Below are positions 15,414 to 20,033 of a stretch of 20,378 bases of DNA, one piece after another. Below the pieces are notes generated by a model, which worked only from the letters and a program-made list of their open reading frames with translations, did no database searches and had not been told where the DNA came from. Each line of letters begins with the position of its first letter. Position 1 is the first letter of the stretch. The translations under genes and the position numbers were made by a program. This DNA comes from a virus. Location of the stretch: positions 1 to 20,378 of the IMG/VR virus record IMGVR_UViG_3300030107_002353. One strand, written 5' to 3'.

Positions 15414-16078
15414 GAATCGTGCCAAGCTAAACGACAGGTTAATGGATCTTGATCCTCTCCAACAATGCACTTATTTGGTCTTGACCAAACAGTTTTACAA
15501 GCATCAACCACAATCTTATGGTGATTAGCTAAAGCTTCAACATAACTTCCAAGCTGTGCATCAGTGTTATAAATTTTTCTGTTTGATTTACTTTGAGTTT
15601 TAAGATCAATTAAAAGCAATTTACCTTCGTTATGGTCGTAACCTAAAACGTCAAATTGTCCTCCTACTGATTTATCTAAATCGGCAATCATATATTCAAC
15701 GGCCCACGTTTCAAAGTTTTCCCAAAATGGATCTGACAAAAGTGGATCTACCCAATCTTTATATTCTTTTGGATTGGGTTGTGCATCACCTAGTAGAAAT
15801 TGTTCAAGACAATAATGAACATGAACGCCCCGAGGTTCCCATATATGACGATACCGTTCAATATTTGCCATCTGTTCTGGCGTTTTATCGGAACCTGTTA
15901 CTCGAGTTGTCGAATAGGCAAGCCATTCTCCAGTTGGTTCCCAACAATACTGATGACGTGCTTCGTCACGATATATGGGAAGAGGCTGAAGCTTAAGTGA
16001 ACCCCAAGCTGGATTGCGTATAAGATTCGGATTGTTCCCTAACTGTTGGTAAGGCCCAGAGGTGTTCTCTTTTTCCAT
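15377..16078 (-). CDS. RecB/Cas4-type PD-(D/E)XK nuclease (233 aa)
   Basis: The motif order of the RecB-like nuclease family is complete: HVHYCLEQFL (His88, Glu92), GGQFDVLGY (Asp143), LLLIDLKTQS (Asp158, Lys160) and DAQLGSYVEALA (Gln175, Tyr179). Such phage enzymes are usually exonucleases that make single strands for an annealing protein, here ERF. I chose the ATG at 16078 because AAGGA lies close upstream. ATGs at 16123, 16099 and 16093 are possible and would lengthen the overlap with the winged-helix gene, already 86 bases. Its 3' end overlaps the RusA-like gene. Nuclease fold is sure; whether exo- or endonuclease is inference. Confidence 0.85.
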   Translation of the reverse strand: MEKENTSGPYQQLGNNPNLIRNPAWGSLKLQPLPIYRDEARHQYCWEPTGEWLAYSTTRVTGSDKTPEQMANIERYRHIWEPRGVHVHYCLEQFLLGDAQPNPKEYKDWVDPLLSDPFWENFETWAVEYMIADLDKSVGGQFDVLGYDHNEGKLLLIDLKTQSKSNRKIYNTDAQLGSYVEALANHHKIVVDACKTVWSRPNKCIVGEDQDPLTCRLAWHDSWEQFNSKRESF

Positions 16079-16319
16079 AGTTTCCTTTGACATAATCATT
16101 TGTTTTTTCGAGTTGTCCTTCATTAGATAAATTTGTCATTGCCCGTCTGATTGACGTAATTGGGCAATTGAGTCCTGATCGAGCAAGTACCATTGACGGG
16201 CTAAGAGGCTCGTCACAAGAATAAAAACAGTCAAGAATCTTTTCATTTTGAGTTTGAGCTTTTGCTTGAGACTCTGCAAGTTCTTCGGCTGTTTCATCAA
16301 TGGTGTTATAGAAGGTCAT
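15993..16319 (-). CDS. Winged-helix DNA-binding protein (108 aa)
   Basis: The start at 16319 has AAAGGA about seven bases upstream. A longer frame upstream belongs to the overlapping 48-residue gene's DNA. Residues 28-90 read as a winged helix: NEKILDCFYSCDEPLSPSMV, then ARSGLNCPITSIRRAMTNLS as helix-turn-helix with recognition helix TSIRRAMTNL, then NEGQLEK and GNYGKREHLWAL as the wing. The first 25 residues are acidic and helical, and the last 15 are polar. Similar folds occur in phage regulators and replication helpers. The specific target is unknown. It overlaps the nuclease gene by 86 bases. Confidence 0.7.
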   Translation of the reverse strand: MTFYNTIDETAEELAESQAKAQTQNEKILDCFYSCDEPLSPSMVLARSGLNCPITSIRRAMTNLSNEGQLEKTNDYVKGNYGKREHLWALPTVREQSESYTQSSLGFT

Positions 16320-16452
16320 TTTTAAATCCTTTGGTGGTTTTAGGTAATCGTTTTTTAGGAGCTTTAGGCTTAATCCTTTTTTTCGGCTTGTTGTAGTTGC
16401 GAAAGCTTTCAACGTCAAGGAGAAAGTGAGACTCGTTTTGATTCAAGATCAT
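16306..16452 (-). CDS. Small basic protein, coupled between two genes (48 aa)
   Basis: This 48-residue frame starts at 16452 in an ATGA overlap with the preceding gene's stop, and its end overlaps the winged-helix start by 14 bases. The protein starts MILNQNESHFLLDVESFRNY and turns very basic (NKPKKRIKPKAPKKRLPK), ending FKNDLL. I see no family. It fills the 130-base space between two genes that otherwise sit close together, and its codons read as protein more naturally than the longer overlapping frame. A nucleic-acid-binding role is suggested only by charge. Confidence 0.6.
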   Translation of the reverse strand: MILNQNESHFLLDVESFRNYNKPKKRIKPKAPKKRLPKTTKGFKNDLL

Positions 16453-16721
16453 GTTGCTAAATCCTTCGGGTCGATTATTTGCACCGATTCAGAAGGTGGA
16501 GTTTCTTCTCTTGCGAGATTCTTATGCCTTACACCTTGATACCCTCGAGGAAAAATAGCGAGGTTTGAATTGGCATCATCCATGCACCTTTGAAAACCCG
16601 GACTTGGTTTATCTAAATCTTGAAGAGTCCATAGAGGTTTGTCTGGATTCGATGGATTCGGGGAGGTAAGCCCTCTTTTAAGCAGTCTTATGATCGAAGC
16701 TTTGTCATATAAGGGTTCCAT
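16449..16721 (-). CDS. Unrecognised small protein (90 aa)
   Basis: No family recognised. The protein is proline-rich in two places (TSPNPSNPDKPLW, EETPPSES) with a central DLDKPSPGFQRCMDDANSNL segment. The start is firm: AGGGGG lies nine bases upstream, and the ATG follows the previous stop directly (TAAATG). The end overlaps the 48-residue gene (ATGA). It belongs to the transcript that leads into the nuclease and RusA-like genes, so a minor role in DNA metabolism or its control is possible but not shown by the sequence. Confidence 0.7.
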   Translation of the reverse strand: MEPLYDKASIIRLLKRGLTSPNPSNPDKPLWTLQDLDKPSPGFQRCMDDANSNLAIFPRGYQGVRHKNLAREETPPSESVQIIDPKDLAT

Positions 16722-17303
16722 TTATTCAAACCCCCTAGAGGCTGTAAACACTCTTTGAGCGGGATGTCCTGTTGTTGGTTCAGGATTCCAAGAAGGCGTT
16801 TTTGTTTTAGAAAAAGTTTCGTAATTCTTTTTGGTGATACTTTGCCATTCGTTAGCGATAGCGAGAGTCAATTGATCTTTTGTAGCGTCTTCACCGTATT
16901 CCTTCTTAATCCCTAAAAGACCTTTCTCACTCATAAGAAGATCAAAAGCTGCTTCTGTCTTTTTTCCTTTTTTGCTGTACCAAAAATCAGAGATCAAAGT
17001 CGATAAAGATTGAAGTTCAAAAGGAATTAAATCCTTACTGAATTTAAACCTCGTTTTTTTAAAATTTTCTTTTTCTTTATTTATACTATTAGATACTCTA
17101 TTTGTATTAGATAAAGTACCTTCACTTTTTTTTGTTTCTCTCTCTCTTTCGTTCGGTACTTTAAGGGTAACACTTGTGTCAAGGGTTGCAAGTCCTCTAG
17201 CAAGCATTTCATTGACAAAGGAAGTGGTGGAAGTCCATTCGGGTTTTCTGTCTCTACACTCTTGGAGTAATGACTTGTAGATTGGTGTGTTTTGTCTGGT
17301 CAT
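16722..17303 (-). CDS. Unrecognised protein, possible replication or regulatory protein (193 aa)
   Basis: The N-terminal 40 residues (IYKSLLQECRDRKPEWTSTT followed by SFVNEMLARGLATLD) could be a small DNA-binding domain. Residues 50-85 are a charged, low-complexity linker. The C-terminal part (SLSTLISDFWYSKKGKKTEA, LLGIKKEYG, QLTLAIANEWQSITKKNYET) looks like a compact helical domain of the sort at the ends of phage replication proteins of the O/DnaT kind, but I cannot assign it to a named family. It is the first gene of the recombination-side transcript, preceded by a 162-base regulatory gap, with no clear ribosome site. Replication role is inference. Confidence 0.65.
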   Translation of the reverse strand: MTRQNTPIYKSLLQECRDRKPEWTSTTSFVNEMLARGLATLDTSVTLKVPNERERETKKSEGTLSNTNRVSNSINKEKENFKKTRFKFSKDLIPFELQSLSTLISDFWYSKKGKKTEAAFDLLMSEKGLLGIKKEYGEDATKDQLTLAIANEWQSITKKNYETFSKTKTPSWNPEPTTGHPAQRVFTASRGFE

Positions 17304-17465
17304 TTAAAACACTATTAATGGTGGATAGATGGTTGTTTACTGTTTAATGTTGCCATATCTAGTGTTAAGGCGCAAGGTTTAACTGATATTTTTATTGATA
17401 TTAATGTTTCTCGTTTGCTACAGTGTGTATAATTAACTTGACCTGAAGCTCGGAGGCTGTTGCCG
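17304..17465. promoter_or_regulatory. Intergenic control region between divergent genes
   Basis: This 162-base AT-rich gap separates a leftward gene (start 17303) from a rightward one (start 17466). It has several short repeats: TGATATT twice, 12 bases apart (17384 and 17396); TTAATGTT at 17344 and 17401; and an inverted pair AACACTA (17308-17314) and TAGTGTT (17360-17366). A rightward TATAAT lies at 17428-17433. I found no convincing leftward promoter. Operator function is suggested by the repeats but could be chance in AT-rich DNA. Confidence 0.45.
17428..17433 (+). promoter_or_regulatory. Rightward -10 box TATAAT
   Basis: A perfect TATAAT lies 32 bases before the ATG of the rightward 64-residue gene, with GTGTG directly before it. 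No good -35 box is seen at 16-18 bases, so it may need an activator or the upstream repeats. GGAGG at 17452-17456, nine bases before the ATG, is the strongest ribosome site of this region. Confidence 0.5.
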
Positions 17466-17660
17466 ATGACCACTAGGATTCAACAAATCAAAGAAAGTCT
17501 TCAAACTTTCGGGGCTGATCCCTATCAAATCGCTGCTGAAGCAATAGAACGAGGTGATCGTTTAGCGGCTCACGTTAATCGGTTGCAAAAGGTTCTTGAC
17601 CAAGTGCCTGATGCAAAAGCTCACGAACAACAGTGCTTTGGCTTGTGTTCGTCTCGTTAG
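17466..17660 (+). CDS. Rightward small helical protein of unknown function (64 aa)
   Basis: The start is the ATG at 17466, nine bases after GGAGG. A TTG two codons earlier is only three bases from that site and is rejected. The protein reads MTTRIQQIKESLQTFGADPY, then QIAAEAIERGDRLAAHVNRL and QKVLDQVPDA, two or three amphipathic helices with no family I know. The last 86 bases run antisense to the end of the RHH gene. With its own -10 box and ribosome site on the opposite strand to nearly everything else, it could be a regulator, or its transcript could act against the RHH message. Confidence 0.65.
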   Translation: MTTRIQQIKESLQTFGADPYQIAAEAIERGDRLAAHVNRLQKVLDQVPDAKAHEQQCFGLCSSR

Positions 17661-17751
17661 CTATTTGAACAATTTGACTTTTAACTTTTGGGGTGACACT
17701 GACCTGAAGTATCTCACTCCATAGATCGCTGCCTTTAGATCTGTTCGGCAT
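17575..17751 (-). CDS. Ribbon-helix-helix (Arc/CopG-type) regulator (58 aa)
   Basis: The start at 17751 has AAAGGA seven bases upstream; a longer frame upstream would run through the terminator. Residues 12-50 fit an RHH domain: a short strand LQVSVTPKVKSQI, helix one KVKSQIVQIANETN, and helix two TSQSTVVRELLHQAL. RHH proteins bind DNA as dimers through the paired strands and often repress phage promoters at short repeated operators. The gene lies 34 bases past a strong terminator with no clear promoter of its own, so expression may depend on read-through. The 3' part is overlapped by a rightward gene. Confidence 0.8.
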   Translation of the reverse strand: MPNRSKGSDLWSEILQVSVTPKVKSQIVQIANETNTSQSTVVRELLHQALGQEPFATD

Positions 17752-17784
17752 TTCAAAATCCTTTAATAATCTCAATAATATAAG

Positions 17785-17821
17785 AAAAAACCCGAGAGGC
17801 TTCCACCTTTCGGGTCTTTTT
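17785..17821 (-). terminator. Rho-independent terminator, possibly working both ways
   Basis: A 10-base-pair stem, ACCCGAGAGG against CCTTTCGGGT with one G-T pair, and a 6-base loop lie at 17790-17815. Read leftward it ends in TTTTTT, and read rightward in CTTTTTG, so either strand could terminate here. It lies directly after the 67-residue gene (stop at 17823) and closes the short transcript from the promoter at 18241-18279. Confidence 0.88.
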
Positions 17822-17822
17822 G

Positions 17823-18026
17823 TTAGCGGTGCTTGTAGGTTTTTTTGAACCATTTTCTTTTTTCTTGATGATAATCAGACTCACAATCGGATAAAAATCT
17901 TTTTGCTTGTTTGATTCTCGCAAGATCACCAGTTGCGATTGCTAACTGGTAAGCGTGGTCGGCTAATTGAATATCAGCCGCCATGTCTGCTAGTAGCTGA
18001 TTTTGTTTGTAAGGTTTAAGTGGCAT
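17823..18026 (-). CDS. Unrecognised small helical protein (67 aa)
   Basis: No family recognised. The protein is mainly helical (LLADMAADIQLADHAYQLAI, LARIKQAKRFLSDCESDYHQ) with a basic end, KRKWFKKTYKHR. GAGG at the end of the preceding gene lies about nine bases before the ATG, and the two genes are only four bases apart, so they form a two-gene transcript with the 61-residue gene. A strong terminator follows the stop within two bases. Confidence 0.68.
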   Translation of the reverse strand: MPLKPYKQNQLLADMAADIQLADHAYQLAIATGDLARIKQAKRFLSDCESDYHQEKRKWFKKTYKHR

Positions 18027-18030
18027 TAAA

Positions 18031-18216
18031 TTAATCCTCTAAAGCAATTTCGACTTTTGATAAAAGGTCGTTGATTTCTTGATGCTGATCTACGAAGTTT
18101 TTAAACTCTTGTGACTCAGGATCTAAGCCTTGAGTTTGACTTTCGATTGCGATCAATGAATCCGAAAGAACTGCTTCTAAAGTTTCAAGTTCGGCCTGAT
18201 TAAACTCTTGAGTCAT
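18031..18216 (-). CDS. Unrecognised small acidic helical protein (61 aa)
   Basis: No family recognised. It is a strongly acidic, probably all-helical protein (FNQAELETLEAVLSDSLIAI, FVDQHQEINDLLSKVEIALE). Small acidic phage proteins sometimes act as inhibitors or DNA mimics, but nothing here proves that. It is the first gene behind promoter P2 with a leader of about 20 bases that lacks a ribosome site and instead has CAAAAACCACAA directly before the ATG. The 67-residue gene follows four bases after its stop. Confidence 0.68.
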   Translation of the reverse strand: MTQEFNQAELETLEAVLSDSLIAIESQTQGLDPESQEFKNFVDQHQEINDLLSKVEIALED

Positions 18217-18228
18217 TTGTGGTTTTTG
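18217..18228 (-). promoter_or_regulatory. CAAAAACCACAA leader before the 61-residue gene
   Basis: Read leftward this is CAAAAACCACAA immediately followed by the ATG at 18216. No purine-rich ribosome site is present. The same leader stands before the starts at 19910, 19577 and 14872. From the end of the -10 box to the ATG is 26 bases, exactly as in the 19910 copy. Confidence 0.6.
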
Positions 18229-18240
18229 TTGACTACTCTT

Positions 18241-18279
18241 TAATCTTAATAAGAATATCTAATATTGTCAATAAGATTA
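18241..18279 (-). promoter_or_regulatory. Promoter/operator block P2
   Basis: Read leftward: TAATCTTA, TTGACA (18271-18266), a 17-base spacer ending TATTCTTAT, and TAAGATTA whose first six bases (18248-18243) are the -10 box. The outer octamers TAATCTTA and TAAGATTA are perfect inverted repeats, 39 bases from end to end. TCTTATT occurs twice, 22 bases apart. The block is the same length and layout as the copy at 19935-19973. The stop codon of the 64-residue gene lies inside the first arm. Repressor binding is inferred from the symmetry. Confidence 0.8.
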
Positions 18280-18471
18280 ATTGCGTTTAACACAATTGTA
18301 ATAATATAAATATTCCTCTTTCGTAATCTCGGTCAGTAATTGATAGTCCTTTTCTGTCAACTTTAGCCCTTCTAGTGATTTACTTTGTTCTTCTTTCTCC
18401 CAACAAGAAATGAGGAGCTTTAACTCCTCAATTCTTTTCTTTGCGTATTCGATCTTTTCACTTGTCTTCAT
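18277..18471 (-). CDS. Unrecognised small helical protein (64 aa)
   Basis: No family recognised. The N-terminal half is a charged helix (SEKIEYAKKRIEELKLLISC), followed by LKLTEKDYQLLTEITKEEYL and a tyrosine-rich end YYYNCVKRN. The ATG lies 14 bases inside the end of the 207-residue gene, so it is the last gene of that chain. Its stop codon lies inside the inverted-repeat arm of promoter P2, and no hairpin terminator separates it from P2, so P1-side transcription may run into the next unit. Confidence 0.65.
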   Translation of the reverse strand: MKTSEKIEYAKKRIEELKLLISCWEKEEQSKSLEGLKLTEKDYQLLTEITKEEYLYYYNCVKRN

Positions 18472-19081
18472 TTTCAGCGTCTTCTATGTCTTGCAAATAG
18501 TCTAATTCCTCTTTTGTTCTTGGGTCTAATTCCTTATCTTCTCGATAACTAAACGCATTTTCTGGGGTATCTTCCTCTAAGAAAACGCCTTGGCCCGGAT
18601 CTTCTCGCCTTAAAAGCAGATGAACAGGAACATTATTGACATCTAAATAACTCCCTATCTTTAGAAATACCTCGGCGGGTAAATCCATTGAATCCTTCTC
18701 GTAATCGGGGTCATGTTTTTTCGATTCTGTGTACCAGAAGACAGAGCGAGTCCCTGAAGAATCAGTCCAAACTAAACGAGCTTTTGGCTCAAGATAATCC
18801 TGACTAAATTTTCTAACCCATTTATCAGCAGGTCTTTCAAAGTAAGTTCCTGCCTTATGCTCTGATCCAACGATTAGAACTTTCGGAAAAGGTTTTGTCC
18901 TGTGAACTCTCCATGACTGTTTAAGTTCCCACCACAAGCCTTCTTTTTCTCTTTTTTCAATTTGCTTTCTGGCTCTGGAGAGAACTTCTTCCATTGTTTC
19001 TCCATACATAATGCAATCTCCATAATGCACTTCCCACCTCGTTTCGGTTGGGACTGGATAAGCTGGATTTGTTGGGTTCAT
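18458..19081 (-). CDS. Unrecognised protein (207 aa)
   Basis: The largest gene of the early region; I recognise no family. The N-terminal part (TRWEVHYGDCIMYGETMEEV, then LSRARKQIEKREKEGLWWEL) is followed by a beta-rich middle with many aromatic residues (FPKVLIVGSEHKAGTYFERP, RLVWTDSSGTRSVFWY) and an acidic C-terminus (DPRTKEELDYLQDIEDAENE). The start overlaps the 88-residue stop (ATGA) and the end overlaps the 64-residue gene by 14 bases, so it is in the middle of a coupled four-gene chain. It is soluble, with no signal peptide or membrane segment. Confidence 0.7.
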   Translation of the reverse strand: MNPTNPAYPVPTETRWEVHYGDCIMYGETMEEVLSRARKQIEKREKEGLWWELKQSWRVHRTKPFPKVLIVGSEHKAGTYFERPADKWVRKFSQDYLEPKARLVWTDSSGTRSVFWYTESKKHDPDYEKDSMDLPAEVFLKIGSYLDVNNVPVHLLLRREDPGQGVFLEEDTPENAFSYREDKELDPRTKEELDYLQDIEDAENEDK

Positions 19082-19344
19082 GGTGCTTTTTTCTCTAGTA
19101 GTTTTTCGGCTTTCTTTTGGTTTATAAATCTTGTGTAATAACGATCAAATTCATCTGCGTCATTAATAAGCCTTTCGGCTTCGGAAATTAAAAACTTTTC
19201 AACTTCAATTAAAAGATTGTTTTTTGATTTTTCAGCCCCTTTCGTTAGGAGCTTTAGTTTATCTTCGTGACCGTCTGGACAAGTACCTGCGAGGACAAGG
19301 CTGATAATTGTTTCGACAGCCAATTTGTTTGCTGAGATATTCAT
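19078..19344 (-). CDS. Unrecognised small helical protein (88 aa)
   Basis: No family recognised. The sequence is mostly helical: NKLAVETIISLVLAGTCPDG, then NLLIEVEKFLISEAERLIND and a lysine-rich end. The first helix is fairly hydrophobic, but it is short and followed by a charged stretch, so I do not call a membrane segment. The ATG overlaps the preceding stop (ATGA), with GGAG nine bases upstream, and the end overlaps the next start (ATGA). Confidence 0.68.
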   Translation of the reverse strand: MNISANKLAVETIISLVLAGTCPDGHEDKLKLLTKGAEKSKNNLLIEVEKFLISEAERLINDADEFDRYYTRFINQKKAEKLLEKKAP

Positions 19345-19577
19345 GTGTAAGATTCTCCTTCAACGTGTTTTGTGCAGGAATATTTGAGGCCGTGTCTGAT
19401 CGCTTCAGAAACTAAAGCGTCTTTCTCTTCCTCTGAATAGGCGTAATCATCCCAATCTTTTTCAGTTACAACGTGCCAATAGTATGTTGGATTGTCTTCG
19501 TTGTATTTCTCCAACCTAGCTTGTAAATCAAGTTGCTCTAGGTGGCGATTGAGAGCGGTTTCGTGATAATCGGACAT
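19341..19577 (-). CDS. Unrecognised small acidic protein (78 aa)
   Basis: No family recognised. It is acidic and rich in Tyr, Trp and His (YNEDNPTYYWHVVTEKDWDD, then YAYSEEEKDALVSEAIRHGL). It is the first gene of a four-gene chain running to 18277. The ATG has no ribosome site but is preceded directly by CAAAAACCACA, the leader shared with three other genes. Upstream lies a palindrome flanked by direct repeats (19607-19654) and then the terminator of the previous gene. I see no promoter of the P1/P2 kind for it. Confidence 0.7.
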   Translation of the reverse strand: MSDYHETALNRHLEQLDLQARLEKYNEDNPTYYWHVVTEKDWDDYAYSEEEKDALVSEAIRHGLKYSCTKHVEGESYT

Positions 19578-19588
19578 TGTGGTTTTTG
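19578..19588 (-). promoter_or_regulatory. CAAAAACCACA leader before the 78-residue gene
   Basis: Read leftward this is CAAAAACCACA directly followed by the ATG at 19577. It is the only one of the four copies not preceded by the P1/P2/P3 promoter, which suggests that the leader has a function of its own at translation rather than being a by-product of promoter duplication. Confidence 0.55.
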
Positions 19589-19606
19589 CGAAGGAATAAA
19601 GATGCT

Positions 19607-19654
19607 GGACTAACTGCCTTCTTACATAGTTGAAACTATTGAGGACTGACTGCC
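19607..19654. repeat. 14-base palindrome flanked by 12-base direct repeats
   Basis: GGACTAACTGCC (19607-19618) and GGACTGACTGCC (19643-19654) are direct repeats with one mismatch, 36 bases apart. Between them ATAGTTGAAACTAT (19626-19639) is a perfect palindrome around GA. The block lies between the terminator of the 77-residue gene and the start of the four-gene chain, the place for an operator or promoter control site. No standard promoter boxes are obvious in it. Confidence 0.55.
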
Positions 19655-19657
19655 AGC

Positions 19658-19697
19658 AAAAAAAAATGAGCCTTGTCTAATAGTGACAAGGACTCAT
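19658..19697 (-). terminator. Strong terminator overlapping the end of the 77-residue gene
   Basis: Read leftward, ATGAG-T-CCTTGTC pairs with GACAAGGCTCAT, a 12-base-pair stem with one bulged T and a 7-base loop, followed by an unbroken run of T. The 5' arm encodes the last residues (MSPCHY) of the 77-residue gene, and its TAG stop falls at the loop. So the same bases serve as coding sequence and terminator. It ends the single-gene transcript from promoter P1. Confidence 0.9.
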
Positions 19698-19910
19698 TGT
19701 GCTGTTGAAGTCAAGCCAAGAATCATCTTGCTCTTCTTCGATTCTGATCTTTGCTTTTGTTTCGATCTCGGTGATCTCGTTGCAAAGAACCTTTTTAACT
19801 TCTGGGGTTGCTGTTCCTTGTTCGTTTAAGTAACCGATTGTTCTATAAAGAGCGGTAATCATTTCTGATTCGTACTCGGTTAAATAAGCGCTTTTTGGTT
19901 GGCTGTTCAT
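19677..19910 (-). CDS. Unrecognised small protein, single-gene unit (77 aa)
   Basis: No family recognised. The protein reads as two helices (YLTEYESEMITALYRTIGYL, VLCNEITEIETKAKIRIEEE) with an acidic end, DDSWLDFNS. It has its own promoter block P1 (19935-19973), a 20-base leader with CAAAAAACCACAA directly before the ATG, and its own terminator that begins inside the last codons. This makes it a self-contained early unit, probably strongly expressed. A regulatory or host-takeover role is possible but not shown. Confidence 0.7.
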   Translation of the reverse strand: MNSQPKSAYLTEYESEMITALYRTIGYLNEQGTATPEVKKVLCNEITEIETKAKIRIEEEQDDSWLDFNSTMSPCHY

Positions 19911-19924
19911 TTGTGGTTTTTTGG
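19911..19924 (-). promoter_or_regulatory. CCAAAAAACCACAA leader before the 77-residue gene
   Basis: Read leftward this is CCAAAAAACCACAA directly followed by the ATG at 19910. The leader from -10 box to ATG is 26 bases, the same as in the 18216 copy, and TCAAC precedes the A-run in both. There is no Shine-Dalgarno-like sequence. Confidence 0.6.
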
Positions 19925-19934
19925 TTGAACATCC

Positions 19935-19973
19935 TAATCTTAATAAGAATAATCCTTAATGTCAATAAGATTA
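19935..19973 (-). promoter_or_regulatory. Promoter/operator block P1
   Basis: Read leftward: TAATCTTA, TTGACA (19965-19960), a 17-base spacer ending TATTCTTAT, and TAAGATTA containing the -10 box (19942-19937). The outer octamers are perfect inverted repeats. It matches P2 (18241-18279) in length and in all blocks except the middle of the spacer. That pattern, conserved edges and free spacer, is what one expects if both polymerase and a symmetric repressor read the site. The RHH protein at 17575-17751 is a candidate repressor. Confidence 0.8.
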
Positions 19974-20033
19974 AGCTGGCTGTAATAATTGGGGTCTTAC
20001 ATGAAGAAAAACCACTAACTTCAAAGCCCCGAC

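Noticed and set aside
15377-16078. Possible Cas4/AddB-like iron-sulfur cluster in the nuclease (Cys45 plus Cys194, Cys204, Cys215)
   Set aside because: One early and three late cysteines fit the idea, but the spacing (9 and 10 residues) does not match the usual close C-x2-C type cluster.
19989-20029. Nested GGGG/CCCC and GAAG/CTTC pairing after the DUF488 stop
   Set aside because: Stem is interrupted by large loops and lacks a T-run; termination here is not supported.
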